Of a DNA stretch of 64,000 nucleotides, positions 54,932 through 64,000 are shown piece by piece. Every line of letters starts with the position of its first letter. The first letter of the stretch is position 1. Source of the stretch: Sphingobacterium sp. R2 (GTDB taxonomy: Bacteria > Bacteroidota > Bacteroidia > Sphingobacteriales > Sphingobacteriaceae); the NCBI RefSeq assembly GCF_040760075.1, contig NZ_CP142884.1:434001-498000 (forward strand), in the 5' to 3' direction. Made by a program: the position numbers and the translations under genes. The notes beneath the pieces are model-generated. The model was not told the DNA's origin and searched no databases. It worked only from the letters and a program-made list of their open reading frames with translations.

Positions 54932-57391
54932 ATGGACGTTAATTACGTTGGTGAGCACCTGTTACCCGGGCAGATCGGGCAGTTCTTTATTGTTCTTTCT
55001 TTTGGTGCCGCACTCTTATCTTGTATCGCTTATTTTTTCGCGACTAACACTCCTGAAGAGACTTCATGGAAAAAAATTGCTCGTATCTCCTTTTGGATTA
55101 ATGCAATTTCTGTTGTGGCGATTGGTACAACTTTATTTTATATTATTTACAATCATCTTTTTGAATATAACTATGCCTGGGCGCACTCTTCCAAAACACT
55201 CCCTACTTACTATATTATTTCCAGTTTTTGGGAAGGGCAGGAAGGAAGCTTTTGGCTGTGGATGTTCTGGCAAACCGTATTAGGGTCGGTTTTGCTGTTT
55301 AAAGCCAAAAGCTGGGAATCGTCTGTCATGACTTTCGTGATGTTGTGCCAAGCATTTTTAGCTTCCATGATTATAGGTGTGGAGATCTTCGGGCTCCGTA
55401 TAGGCAGTTCTCCTTTTATTCTTTTGCGTGAAGCAATGGATATTCCTATCTTTAAAGAAGCGAATTATCTATCGCTAATTACGGATGGCAATGGTCTAAA
55501 CCCTTTATTGCAGAACTACTGGATGGTGATTCATCCGCCGACACTGTTTCTTGGCTTTGCGTCTATGATTGTTCCTTTTGCTTATGCAACGGGCGCTCTT
55601 TGGACCAAACGCTACAAGGAATGGATCAACGCTGCACTTCCTTGGGCACTATTTGCTGTTATGATTTTAGGAGCTGGTATTATCATGGGTTCATTCTGGG
55701 CGTACGAAGCACTTAATTTTGGCGGCTTTTGGGCATGGGATCCCGTAGAAAATGCTTCCATTATTCCATGGTTTACGTTGATCGCAGCGGTACACGTCAT
55801 GGTCGCTTACAAAAATTCTGGCCATTCCTACTTTACCGCTACTTTTTTAGCGATGATCAGCTTTGTGCTGGTGATTTATGCATCTTACCTGACGCGAAGT
55901 GGTGTTCTCGGGGAAACTTCGGTGCACTCTTTTACTGATTTGGGAATGAGCGGACAACTGATCTTGTTCAACGTCGTATTTTTAGTTATTATGGTGGTAT
56001 TTCTGACAATTAAAAAGAAAGAAATGCCCATCACAGAAAAGGATGAAGATATCTACTCCAGAGAATTCTGGATGTTTATCGGCGCTTTGGTATTGACTGT
56101 CGCCTGTGCACAGATTATCGCTTCAACATCAATTCCGGTATTTAACAAAATCTTTGGTACCAAAGTAGCCCCGCCTTTAGATCCGATACAACATTATAAT
56201 AAATGGCAATCAGGCTTTGCTGTTATCGTTATGATCTTAACCGGATTTACGCAATTTTTAAAATATAAGCGTACCGACAGTCGCAAGTTTTTGGCGTCTA
56301 CAGTAGCATCATTGGTGGTGTCTCTTCTTTTAACTGCCGCAGTTGTTTATTTGACGAAGACCTATACCAACCTGATCTATATTTTAATCACCTTCGCAAG
56401 TATTTTCTGTATTTTGGCGAATATCCGCATATTGGGAGATGCTGTTAAAGGTAAATGGAAACTTGCGGGCTCTTCCGTAGCCCATATTGGTTTCGGACTC
56501 TTACTGATCGGTGCCATGGTCGCTGCAGCAACCAATGAGGTCATCTCTGTTAACAATACAGGATACATCGCTGTATCAGGCTTTGACAAAGTGGAGAAAC
56601 CCGGCGAAAATTTATTCTTGACCGAGGGTGAACCTGTACAGATGGGGGAATACAAAATCACCTATATCGGTGACAGCATCGTTGCTCCAAATACGTTTTA
56701 TAAGATAAAATATGAACGAATTGACGAAGAAACAGGAAAAGTAAAGGAGCAATTTGTTCTGCAACCTTTTGCTCAAAACAATGCAAAAATGGGTGGTTTG
56801 ATTGGCACACCAGCGACCAAACATTATATTACACATGATGTCTATACATTGATTACAGCTGCTGCAGCTGAAAGTCAGGCTACACATGCGAAAGTTTCGG
56901 CAGAAGAGAAAACTGGTTTTGAAGACTACGAGGAGCCAGCCACATATCAAGTAAACATCGGCGATACGCTACGCTATCGTAATGGCTATTATGTCATTGA
57001 AGGCCTAAACAAAGAAGCTCACCTAGAGAAAATTCCAAAGGGTCCCGGTGATGTTATGGTTGGATTGAAAATAAAGGTATTTTCCGCTGACAACAAACAA
57101 TATGAGGTACAACCTATCTACCTCATTAAGGATGGTGGGGTTTATGACTTCAATAAAGATGTCAATGAACAAGGACTTAAATTTAGATTTACGGGTATTA
57201 AGCCCGACAAAGATAAACTGGAAATTATGGTTTATCAAAAACCCCTTCCAGAAAAAAAATGGGTCGTATTTAAAGCCATTAAATTCCCCTACATTAACTT
57301 TTTCTGGTGTGGCACAATTGTCATGACAATCGGTTTTATCATGTCCATTGTGAGAAGGAACAAAGAGGAAAAACGAAAAGCATTGAAATAA
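54932..57391 (+). CDS. ccmF: Cytochrome c heme lyase CcmF
   Basis: This 819-residue protein of the HemeC-handling family has about 15 membrane helices. The WWD-type heme-handling motif is GGFWAWDPVENASIIPW near residue 265, preceded by SSFWEGQEGSFWLWMFWQTV near 105. A large periplasmic domain of about 200 residues precedes the last helix and a lysine-rich tail. It attaches heme to apocytochrome c with CcmE. The gene overlaps the next one by one base (TAATG). Confidence 0.93.
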   Translation: MDVNYVGEHLLPGQIGQFFIVLSFGAALLSCIAYFFATNTPEETSWKKIARISFWINAISVVAIGTTLFYIIYNHLFEYNYAWAHSSKTLPTYYIISSFWEGQEGSFWLWMFWQTVLGSVLLFKAKSWESSVMTFVMLCQAFLASMIIGVEIFGLRIGSSPFILLREAMDIPIFKEANYLSLITDGNGLNPLLQNYWMVIHPPTLFLGFASMIVPFAYATGALWTKRYKEWINAALPWALFAVMILGAGIIMGSFWAYEALNFGGFWAWDPVENASIIPWFTLIAAVHVMVAYKNSGHSYFTATFLAMISFVLVIYASYLTRSGVLGETSVHSFTDLGMSGQLILFNVVFLVIMVVFLTIKKKEMPITEKDEDIYSREFWMFIGALVLTVACAQIIASTSIPVFNKIFGTKVAPPLDPIQHYNKWQSGFAVIVMILTGFTQFLKYKRTDSRKFLASTVASLVVSLLLTAAVVYLTKTYTNLIYILITFASIFCILANIRILGDAVKGKWKLAGSSVAHIGFGLLLIGAMVAAATNEVISVNNTGYIAVSGFDKVEKPGENLFLTEGEPVQMGEYKITYIGDSIVAPNTFYKIKYERIDEETGKVKEQFVLQPFAQNNAKMGGLIGTPATKHYITHDVYTLITAAAAESQATHAKVSAEEKTGFEDYEEPATYQVNIGDTLRYRNGYYVIEGLNKEAHLEKIPKGPGDVMVGLKIKVFSADNKQYEVQPIYLIKDGGVYDFNKDVNEQGLKFRFTGIKPDKDKLEIMVYQKPLPEKKWVVFKAIKFPYINFFWCGTIVMTIGFIMSIVRRNKEEKRKALK

Positions 57392-58152
57392 TGAACATAG
57401 TGATCTTAGGGAGCGGAAATGCAGCCACACATTTCGCACGACAGTTTCAAAAAATAGGACAGCAACTCGTTCAGATCTATAGTAAAACAAAGCCCAATGC
57501 AAACGCATTGGCCTTTGATCTTCATTGCGCGGCAATTGACCAGCTGTCTGAACTTGACTTAAATGCCGATCTTTACCTTATTGCGGTTGCGGATAAAGCT
57601 ATCATACCGATAGTAGAAGCACTGCCCCCAAATTTAAAAGGAATTGTTATCCACTGTTCAGGCGCAACAGATCTGGCCGTACTCAATAGATTTAAGAACG
57701 CCGGCGTCATCTATCCACCACAGTCTTTATCTAAAGATAAAGCAGTCGATTTTTCCACCGTTCCGCTTTGTATTGAAGGTAATACGGATGAAAATAGCGC
57801 AATGCTGCTCCAGCTGGCACGCAACTTAAGCCCGCACAGCATCTACTGTACCTCAGACCAGCGTTTAGCTATTCATCTTGCTTCGGTTTTGGTCAATAAT
57901 TTTTCGAATATACTCTATCAGATGGCGTATGAGCTCCTCGCCGAAAACAACTTATCCTTTGAGCTGATCAAACCAATCATCCGTGAGACGGCAGAAAAAG
58001 CTCAAAATCATATTCCGATAACAGTTCAGACAGGACCGGCCATCCGACAAGACAGCAAAACAATGAAAAAACATTTGCAATTTATTAGCAATAAACCAGA
58101 TTTACAGCAAATCTATCAACTTTTATCGCAGGAGATTACTAAAAGAAAATAG
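57391..58152 (+). CDS. DUF2520 / Rossmann-like NADP-dependent oxidoreductase
   Basis: This 253-residue protein starts MNIVILGSGNAATHFARQFQ, with the G-x-G-x2-A dinucleotide loop, followed by DLYLIAVADKAIIPIVEAL and VIHCSGATDLAVL. Residues from about 120 form the DUF2520 helical domain (GVIYPPQSLSKDKAVDFSTV, DQRLAIHLASVLVNNFSNIL). Members resemble F420/NADP-dependent or ketopantoate-reductase-like enzymes; the reaction is not known. A start 84 bases upstream lies inside ccmF and gives an unnatural N-terminus. The one-base overlap suggests coupled translation. Confidence 0.87.
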   Translation: MNIVILGSGNAATHFARQFQKIGQQLVQIYSKTKPNANALAFDLHCAAIDQLSELDLNADLYLIAVADKAIIPIVEALPPNLKGIVIHCSGATDLAVLNRFKNAGVIYPPQSLSKDKAVDFSTVPLCIEGNTDENSAMLLQLARNLSPHSIYCTSDQRLAIHLASVLVNNFSNILYQMAYELLAENNLSFELIKPIIRETAEKAQNHIPITVQTGPAIRQDSKTMKKHLQFISNKPDLQQIYQLLSQEITKRK

Positions 58153-58229
58153 TTTGCTAGAAACAGTTATAAACTTGTCAAAACTTACTGTAAACGAGTG
58201 AACATAGCTATTTACTTAGGGAACTTTAG

Positions 58230-58237
58230 TACATTTG
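58230..58237 (+). promoter_or_regulatory. -7 box for the glutamate-synthase-like gene
   Basis: TACATTTG matches TAnnTTTG and lies 101 bases before the ATG. No clear -33 element. Confidence 0.4.
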
Positions 58238-58338
58238 CTTCGTCCAAAAACATGTTTTGGAATGCTAATTGAGTACTATAATAATCAGTTGGGCTAAAAT
58301 TAAAAATAGCGAATCAAAAATAAATAATCGTATTTTCT

Positions 58339-59895
58339 ATGGAAGTTAGAAAACTCATTCTTTCAATAATGATAGTGATTAATTTAATCATCTTATCATT
58401 TGGATTTATATTTACATCAAGTTGGTTTTGGCTGCTCATCATCCCATTTCCACTGCTATTAATAGCATTATATCACAGTTTCCAAACCAAACATGCCATT
58501 CTGCGCAATTATCCTTTGGTTGGATATTTCCGTTATGTTTTTGAATCTATTCGTCCTGAATTGAGACAGTATTTTTGGGAATCAGATATGGATGGGCGTC
58601 CTTTTAACCGAAGACAGCGTTCGATCGTATACCAGCGTGCAAAAAACCAACGAGAAACTGTTGCATTTGGTATGCAGACTGATCCGCAAGCTGTCGGGAA
58701 CGAATGGGCAGCGCACTCTGTTTTCCCTTGTCATATCGAAAATCACGACCTGCGTACTACGGTTGGAAACTCCGCTTGTAAAAAGCCTTATAGTTTAAGT
58801 GTATTCAACATTTCTGCAATGAGTTACGGTGCCTTAAGCAAAACCGCAATAACTGCCTTAAACAAAGGTGCTGCACTTCAAAATTTTGCTCACAACACGG
58901 GTGAAGGAGGTATTAGTGACTATCATAACAATGGCGGTGATTTAATTTGGCAGGTTGGTACAGGTTATTTTGGGTGCCGCAATAAAGAGGGAAAATTTGA
59001 TGCCGAACTTTTCAGAGAAAAGTCACACCGTGAAAACGTGAAGATGATTGAGTTAAAACTCTCACAAGGTGCTAAACCAGGTCACGGGGGTATCCTTCCA
59101 GCAGCAAAAAATACACCGGAAGTTGCTGCCATTCGTCACGTTATTCCGGGAACAGATGTCATGTCACCTCCAGCACATAGTGCATTCTCTTCGCCAACAG
59201 AAATGATGCATTTCATACAACATATGCGTGAATTGTCGGATGGAAAACCCATCGGTTTTAAGATCTGTATCGGAGACAAACATGAGTTTATGGATATCTG
59301 TCATGCGATGCAAAACACACAGATTTTTCCAGATTTTATTTCTGTAGATGGATCGGAAGGCGGTACGGGAGCCGCGCCACTTGAATTTACGGACAATTTA
59401 GGTATGCCGCTCTATGATGCACTGGCATTTGTCACAAAAACCTTGATTTCCTTCGGCCTAAAAAAACACATCAAAGTCATCGTATCCAGTCGTATCGTCA
59501 CCGGGTTTGACATTTTGAAAGTTATCGCCCTAGGAGCAGATGCATGTTATAGCGCGCGTGGTATGATGTTCGCTTTGGGTTGCATCCAGGCACTTAAATG
59601 TAATGAAGACGTGTGCCCAGTTGGCGTTGCGACACAACAACCACATCTCTACAAAGGACTAGATGTGAATGATAAATATGTGCGCGTCGCTCAGTTCCAT
59701 CGTAACACCTTACGTGCTACGGTCGAAATTATGGAAGCTTGCGGATTCAAAACACTGTCTGATGTATCGGCAGATAAATTTTATCGTAAAGTGGATGCGA
59801 TACGGACACTAAGCTTTCAGGAAATTTATTTCGGAAATGAAGGTAAATTGGTCAACAGCCGTACAGATTTCGAAAGCAAGCTATTCGAAGATTAA
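58339..59895 (+). CDS. FMN-binding glutamate-synthase-family protein
   Basis: This 518-residue protein has two N-terminal membrane segments (about residues 7-45), then a GltB-type FMN barrel: ISAMSYGALSKTAITALNKG, NTGEGGISDYH, LSQGAKPGHGGILPAAK, VDGSEGGTGAAPLEFTDNLG, VIVSSRIVTGFDILKVIALG, and the Cys cluster CIQALKCNEDVCPVGVATQQ for a 3Fe-4S site. It lacks the amidotransferase domain, so it is not complete glutamate synthase. Such single-domain homologs are common in bacteria; substrate unknown. A strong terminator follows. Confidence 0.9.
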   Translation: MEVRKLILSIMIVINLIILSFGFIFTSSWFWLLIIPFPLLLIALYHSFQTKHAILRNYPLVGYFRYVFESIRPELRQYFWESDMDGRPFNRRQRSIVYQRAKNQRETVAFGMQTDPQAVGNEWAAHSVFPCHIENHDLRTTVGNSACKKPYSLSVFNISAMSYGALSKTAITALNKGAALQNFAHNTGEGGISDYHNNGGDLIWQVGTGYFGCRNKEGKFDAELFREKSHRENVKMIELKLSQGAKPGHGGILPAAKNTPEVAAIRHVIPGTDVMSPPAHSAFSSPTEMMHFIQHMRELSDGKPIGFKICIGDKHEFMDICHAMQNTQIFPDFISVDGSEGGTGAAPLEFTDNLGMPLYDALAFVTKTLISFGLKKHIKVIVSSRIVTGFDILKVIALGADACYSARGMMFALGCIQALKCNEDVCPVGVATQQPHLYKGLDVNDKYVRVAQFHRNTLRATVEIMEACGFKTLSDVSADKFYRKVDAIRTLSFQEIYFGNEGKLVNSRTDFESKLFED

Positions 59896-59918
59896 GCGAT
59901 ATTATTTAAATAAAACAG

Positions 59919-59955
59919 AAAGTCCCCTATGTAAAATCAGCATAGGGGACTTTTT
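59919..59955 (+). terminator. Terminator after the glutamate-synthase-like gene
   Basis: AAAGTCCCCTATG pairs with CATAGGGGACTTT around a nine-base loop, with a T run. It can also stop minus-strand transcripts. Confidence 0.9.
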
Positions 59956-59995
59956 TATAGCTTGCTTACTTCAGGAAGAAGCCGAACATAAATAA

Positions 59996-60439
59996 TTATT
60001 CTAGATTAAAAAATACACGATGTAAAATCGTATTTGAGACAGCAATCTGATCATCGTTCAGCCCCTCTAAGGCCTGTTCAATTGTATTTCTAGCCTGCTT
60101 CATGCCCTCATCCTTCATCTTTCTTCCCGTTTTTGTCAAATAGATCAGATTAGACCGCCTATCGTTTTTATCATTCACGCGAATAACCAGATTGACCCGT
60201 TCCAAATTATTTATTAGCCGAGTCACACTCGGCTTGTCACGAAATGTACGAATAGCTAACTCCTGCTGGGTAAGCCCCTCTTCTATCCAAAGGTTATACA
60301 TGATACTCCATTGTTCAGAAGTAATGCTTAATCCCGCTTCACGAAGATTACGTTGTAATCTTCGCATAACTGCAATGGAATATTTGCCTGTTAGGAAATT
60401 ATAAAAATACTCTTGTGATACTAAATCTTGGTGCAACAT
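59996..60439 (-). CDS. MarR-family transcriptional regulator
   Basis: This 147-residue protein is a winged-helix MarR regulator: ITSEQWSIMYNLWIEEGLTQ in helices 2-3, RTFRDKPSVTRLINNLERVN as recognition helix, then the beta-wing VIRVNDKNDRRSNLIYLTKT with its D-x-R-x3 pattern. It presumably binds a short palindrome as a dimer. Just upstream a GTTG-N6-CAAC dyad (60455-60468) is a candidate operator. Ligand and targets unknown; it is not in an operon. Confidence 0.9.
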   Translation of the reverse strand: MLHQDLVSQEYFYNFLTGKYSIAVMRRLQRNLREAGLSITSEQWSIMYNLWIEEGLTQQELAIRTFRDKPSVTRLINNLERVNLVIRVNDKNDRRSNLIYLTKTGRKMKDEGMKQARNTIEQALEGLNDDQIAVSNTILHRVFFNLE

Positions 60440-60702
60440 ATAATAATGGTTATGGTTGTTTACGCAACTTATTATAGCAATAAAATGCTGTCTTTCATAT
60501 GATATAAAAAAAGCTAAACGTATTGTGGCTAATAGTTAGCCTAAATTACACTTTAGCATCGCTTCTACAAACAAAATTTATCAACATGTTACAATAGATG
60601 TTGATAAGTGATCAAATTTTTGATTTATGACAGACTGAATTTAGCAAATAAAAAGTATACGACCAAAATTATTGCTTGCAACTATACCTATTTAAAAAGG
60701 AT

Positions 60703-61479
60703 TTAGCTGATCGTAAAGGAATCAGAGTCTTTCAAGAAAGGGAATTTTTCACGGGCTTCCAGTAAATCATTGGGATTTAAGGTAAATGTATATAAGTCTT
60801 CATCTTCCGGTTTGTAATACACCACATCTCCTAGAGGAGATATACACATCGAGCCGCCAGAGTAATAAACATCATTACCATCATGCCCAACCCGGTTGAC
60901 ACCAACTACATAGGCTTGATTTTCTATTGCGCGCGCTGGAATAAGGGCTCTCCAATGCGCAGATCGCTTGTCAGGCCAGCTGGCCGTATATACTAAAATA
61001 TCATATGCACCATTTTGATTTTTAGACCAAACAGGGAATCTAAGATCATAACAGATCATTGGACAAATTTTCCAGCCTTTGATATCTACTAAAATGCGTT
61101 CATTTCCAGCCTCGAAGTATTCGTTTTCTTTCGATAATCCAAAGAGATGGCGTTTGTCGTATTTTACATATTTGCCATCCGGAAACATCCACACAAAACG
61201 ATTATAATATTTTCCACCATCTTCAATGATTAATGAACCGGCAACAACACAATTAAGCGAACTAGCCATCTCAAATAGCCATCTTGTTGTAGGTCCATTT
61301 GTAGGCTCCGCGCATTTCTTAACATTATTTGTGAAGCCTGTATTAAACATCTCGGGAAGAATAATAACATCCGTTTTTTCGCGCAATGCGGAAAGTCTCA
61401 ACGCGAGATTATTGAGATTCTTCTCTATATTTTCCCAAAATAGGTATGCTTGAAATACGGTGATCTTTAAAGGCTCCAT
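60703..61479 (-). CDS. Nitrilase-family amidohydrolase (omega-amidase-like)
   Basis: This 258-residue protein has the complete Glu-Lys-Cys triad of the carbon-nitrogen hydrolases: IILPEMFNTGF (Glu), KYVKYDKRHLFGLSKEN (Lys), and MICYDLRFPVWSKN (Cys). The closest layout is YafV/Nit2, the omega-amidases that hydrolyse alpha-ketoglutaramate or ketosuccinamate, or repair deaminated glutathione. It is cytosolic. The polyprenyl synthase gene lies upstream on the same strand, 84 bases away. Confidence 0.92.
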   Translation of the reverse strand: MEPLKITVFQAYLFWENIEKNLNNLALRLSALREKTDVIILPEMFNTGFTNNVKKCAEPTNGPTTRWLFEMASSLNCVVAGSLIIEDGGKYYNRFVWMFPDGKYVKYDKRHLFGLSKENEYFEAGNERILVDIKGWKICPMICYDLRFPVWSKNQNGAYDILVYTASWPDKRSAHWRALIPARAIENQAYVVGVNRVGHDGNDVYYSGGSMCISPLGDVVYYKPEDEDLYTFTLNPNDLLEAREKFPFLKDSDSFTIS

Positions 61480-61563
61480 GAACGTAATCTAAAAATTTAC
61501 TTAATTATTTTATAATAAAACAACCATTTAACGGCAAGATACAAATTTTAAAAGAAATAATAC

Positions 61564-62532
61564 TTATTGCTGCCGTACCAAAAGGTTATTTGCTAACACT
61601 AATAACGGTTCCTTGCGATGATTTGGTACATTTAAAGCTTTCATTTTTTCAAAAGCCCGCTGTGTATAGCTATCCTTAAGTCTGTCCGCAGCAGCTTTAA
61701 TTTCATATTTTCCATACAATGCAAGCATATCGTCTATCTTTGATGGAGTATCCTCAGCAGGAGCTTCCAACAAATTCTTTAAAATGGGCTTATCTTCGTT
61801 CGAAATCACGGCCATCAGCTTCACCAATAAAAATGTCTTTTTATTGATCAGAATATCACCACCAACGATCTTTCCAAAGGTTTCCGGATCGCCGTAAGCA
61901 TCCAAAATATCATCTTGTAACTGGAATGCTAAACCCACATTCTCACCAAAATCGTAAATCAGTTGCTGTTGCTGTTCATCTGCTCCCGACAAAATAGCGC
62001 CCAATTGCAATGCTCCGCCCAATAATACCGAAGTCTTCAAGCGAATCATTTCCAGATATTCAGCCATCGACAGCGAACTCCGACTTTCGTAATCCATATC
62101 CAATTGTTGGCCCTCACATACCTCCATAGCAACTTTACTTAAAATTTTCAACGTTGCTGGTAGATAAACCGGATTACATTTTGAGATTTCCTCATAGGCT
62201 TTAACCAACAATCCGTCACCAGATAATATGGCAATATTAGCGTCCCATTTCTCGTGCACTGTCGTTTTACCTCTTCTTAAGGGTGCCTTATCCATCAGGT
62301 CATCGTGGATTAGCGAAAAGTTGTGAAAAAACTCAACTGCTTTGGCAGCGGGTATAATATCGGTCATGTCGTGCATACCGAATAATTCGGCCGCCATCAA
62401 GGTCAGTACAGGCCGAACCCGCTTTCCGCCCAAAGTCAAAATATACCGTATTGGATCATATAAATTGGATGGTGTTTCAGGAAATTTACTTGTCTCTATC
62501 GCCTCCATCACGAGTTGTTGTAAATGTTGCAT
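61564..62532 (-). CDS. Polyprenyl (geranyl/farnesyl-type) diphosphate synthase
   Basis: This 322-residue all-helical enzyme makes isoprenoid chains from IPP and an allylic diphosphate. The first aspartate motif is HDDLMDKAPLRRGKTTVHEK, the second DDILDAYGDPETFGK. LGGKRVRPVLTLMAAELFG holds the GKR-x-RP IPP-binding motif. A Phe at the fifth position before the first DDxxD (FSLIHDD) favours a short product (C15-C20). It probably supplies precursors for quinones or carotenoids. It lies divergent from the GT4 gene, with -7 boxes for both. Confidence 0.93.
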   Translation of the reverse strand: MQHLQQLVMEAIETSKFPETPSNLYDPIRYILTLGGKRVRPVLTLMAAELFGMHDMTDIIPAAKAVEFFHNFSLIHDDLMDKAPLRRGKTTVHEKWDANIAILSGDGLLVKAYEEISKCNPVYLPATLKILSKVAMEVCEGQQLDMDYESRSSLSMAEYLEMIRLKTSVLLGGALQLGAILSGADEQQQQLIYDFGENVGLAFQLQDDILDAYGDPETFGKIVGGDILINKKTFLLVKLMAVISNEDKPILKNLLEAPAEDTPSKIDDMLALYGKYEIKAAADRLKDSYTQRAFEKMKALNVPNHRKEPLLVLANNLLVRQQ

Positions 62533-62554
62533 ATATCTTTACGATCGAATCTTG

Positions 62555-62586
62555 CGAATATAGCAATAATCGGATAGAAATGGCAA
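62555..62586 (-). promoter_or_regulatory. Promoter of the polyprenyl synthase gene
   Basis: The minus strand has TATATTCG (62555-62562) as -7 box (one mismatch to TAnnTTTG) and TTG (62584-62586) 21 bases upstream. Confidence 0.45.
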
Positions 62587-62620
62587 TTTTGTCCCGTTAA
62601 AGGATGTCGCCCCAAAATTG

Positions 62621-62628
62621 TACATTTG
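62621..62628 (+). promoter_or_regulatory. -7 box for the GT4 gene at 62.6 kb
   Basis: TACATTTG is a full TAnnTTTG match, 15 bases before the ATG at 62644. It supports that ATG over a frame opening inside the box. Confidence 0.5.
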
Positions 62629-62643
62629 TACAAGTATTTTATT

Positions 62644-63813
62644 ATGCGTATACTGATTATCCATACATTTTACCAAGATCCTGGCGGTGAAGACACTGTG
62701 TTTCAGCAGGAAGCTTCCCTACTTGCTCAGGATCATGAAGTCCTCACGATCACTTTCCAAAATAAAAAGGGATGGAGGGGAGCCCTACAGACCGTGGGAT
62801 CCTTTTGGAATATTTTCGCTGCGCAACGTGTCAAGGAAAAAATAAATACGTTTAAGCCAGATATCGTTCACATACATAATACACATTATGCAGCTGGCCC
62901 AGTTATCGTGCGGACCATCGCCAAACTCGGAATCCCACAGGTCATGACGCTCCATAACTTCCGGCTGTTATGCCCATCAGCCACCCTCTATCATCACAAC
63001 CACCTCTTTTTGGACTCAATCCATGAGAACTTCCCTTGGACTGCCGTGCGACAAAAAGCATTCAATAACTCTACGCTAAAAACATTTATCCTAGCTCTGA
63101 ATTATTGGGTTCACCGTAGAATTGGGACCTGGAAAAAAGTAAATCGATACATCACTTTAACCTCTTTTGCAAGAGAGATATTTGTTAAATCTACGCTAAA
63201 CCTTTTACCTCACCTATTCGCTGTTAAACCAAACTTTGTCTTTCCTACTACAGTAGCTCGCAAAGTTACCACTCCCTACTTCATTTACGTCGGTCGCCTT
63301 TCAGAAGAAAAAGGTATATTAAATCTGATAGATGCTTTTATCGCTTCAGATTTTAAACTACAGATCATTGGCGGGGGACCGCTCGAAGAGGTAGTAAACA
63401 GACGCGTCAAGGGTCAGCCTAATATTTCCTACCTCGGCTTTAAAAAAAGAGATGAAATCTTGCCCTTGGTAGCTGATGCACAAGCATTGCTGGTTCCTTC
63501 CATTTGTTTCGAGGGCATGCCGATTACAATTCTTGAAGCTTACTCTGTAGGCACAGCCGTACTCTGCTCCAATATTGGCCCACTCCCTGAATTGATTGCT
63601 ACTGGCAAAACAGGGCTGACATTCGATCCCCACAATAAAAATGACATCATCCGAGCGTTGACCGCATGGAGTACAAAAATGAAAGATGAAAAAGATGAGA
63701 TAACAAAGACCTGTAGTTCTTACTATTTTAGTAATTTTACGCCTGAACTAAATAAAGAAAAATTATTGGCGATCTATCATGACGCTATTCACGATAAAAA
63801 TCAGAATAAATGA
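62644..63813 (+). CDS. GT4 glycosyltransferase
   Basis: This 389-residue GT-B enzyme has an N-terminal [20 protein letters not shown], the acceptor-domain motif [20 protein letters not shown], and a donor domain with [20 protein letters not shown] and [20 protein letters not shown]. The GED block near residue 17 is seen in a group of GT4 enzymes of capsule and exopolysaccharide loci. It lies outside the main glycosyltransferase cluster. Its stop overlaps the next start by 4 bases, an unexpected link to an Fe-S assembly gene. Confidence 0.87.
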   Translation: MRILIIHTFYQDPGGEDTVFQQEASLLAQDHEVLTITFQNKKGWRGALQTVGSFWNIFAAQRVKEKINTFKPDIVHIHNTHYAAGPVIVRTIAKLGIPQVMTLHNFRLLCPSATLYHHNHLFLDSIHENFPWTAVRQKAFNNSTLKTFILALNYWVHRRIGTWKKVNRYITLTSFAREIFVKSTLNLLPHLFAVKPNFVFPTTVARKVTTPYFIYVGRLSEEKGILNLIDAFIASDFKLQIIGGGPLEEVVNRRVKGQPNISYLGFKKRDEILPLVADAQALLVPSICFEGMPITILEAYSVGTAVLCSNIGPLPELIATGKTGLTFDPHNKNDIIRALTAWSTKMKDEKDEITKTCSSYYFSNFTPELNKEKLLAIYHDAIHDKNQNK

Positions 63814-64000
63814 GTATCATCGTATTAGATAAACTTGGTTTAGCACCGCAGATACAGACTGTACTGGAATCGATTTATGATCCTGAACTCAAACCTGCAA
63901 ATATTGTAGATTTGGGGCTTGTATATGAAATCATTACGAAAGAAGAAGGCATTGCAAAGATTGTGATGACACTTACTGCTCCAGGCTGTCCGGTGGCAGG
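63810..64000 (+). CDS. MIP18/DUF59 Fe-S cluster assembly protein (3' part outside window)
   Basis: The frame is open to the window edge and gives 63 residues. [20 protein letters not shown] is the DUF59/MIP18 signature near residue 20, followed by [14 protein letters not shown], where APGCP holds the conserved Cys. Relatives (SufT, PaaD, MIP18) help in Fe-S cluster assembly or trafficking. The ATG overlaps the stop of the GT4 gene (ATGA). Confidence 0.88.
   Translation, partial: MSIIVLDKLGLAPQIQTVLESIYDPELKPANIVDLGLVYEIITKEEGIAKIVMTLTAPGCPVA

Noticed and set aside
57023-57535. A 170-codon minus-strand frame over ccmF and DUF2520
   Set aside because: It is antisense to two genes with strong motifs and crosses their junction.

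Overview
The window looks like chromosome of a Bacteroidota bacterium, most likely the Sphingobacteriaceae (Sphingobacterium or a close relative). The reasons are the recurring promoter form TTTG-N18-20-TAnnTTTG, few Shine-Dalgarno sites, and families typical of that phylum: DUF2723/GT117, DUF4254 with GT9, an M56 BlaR-like protein carrying TonB-plug repeats, SMUG2, DUF6266, a PD-(D/E)XK 'transposase' and MnmD. The genus is an inference. No rRNA, prophage, CRISPR array or classical insertion sequence was seen.

Layout. 1-10.8 kb, nearly all minus strand: an outer-membrane barrel (cut by the window edge) behind a 1012-residue TPR protein, pyrR-pyrB, an APC permease preceded by a possible 39-residue membrane peptide, and a DUF2723 membrane glycosyltransferase. 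11.1-14.3 kb: two identical tRNA-Gln(TTG) genes, prs, rplY and pth, each well bounded by promoters and terminators. 14.4-16.6 kb: a BlaI repressor and M56 sensor pair with two palindromes around its promoter. 16.9-19.5 kb: a three-gene operon of zinc-ribbon/propeller membrane protein, SPFH-SHOCT protein and small membrane protein, resembling the B. subtilis YdjG/YdjI module without PspA; this is the least described unit here. 19.7-28.9 kb: citrate synthase, then complex I genes nuoH to nuoN without nuoA-G.

29.1-41.3 kb is a cell-surface polysaccharide (probably LPS) glycosyltransferase region. A plus-strand operon (DUF4254, GT9, GT4, GT4) meets a long minus-strand operon (lipoprotein propeller, GT2, frameshifted GT4, GT4, GT2, GT2, GT32, GT90). 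The GT4 at 37.7-39.0 kb is split exactly at a run of seven C/G bases; one more base restores a normal 420-residue enzyme, so it is a candidate phase-variable gene.

41.7-45.7 kb holds housekeeping genes (SixA-like phosphatase, DUF255 thioredoxin-domain protein, SlyD-like PPIase, SMUG2 glycosylase). 45.7-49.0 kb is an accessory pocket: an odd-composition non-coding stretch, DUF6266, a frameshifted PD-(D/E)XK gene, a small unknown protein and an XRE regulator that seems to lack three residues in its HTH. 49.1-64 kb: SWIM protein, mnmD, a dicarboxylate symporter, an LpxR-like lipid A deacylase, ccmE (CxxxY type)-ccmF-DUF2520, a glutamate-synthase-like FMN protein, a MarR regulator, an omega-amidase-like hydrolase, a short-chain polyprenyl synthase, a GT4 and the start of a MIP18/DUF59 Fe-S assembly gene.
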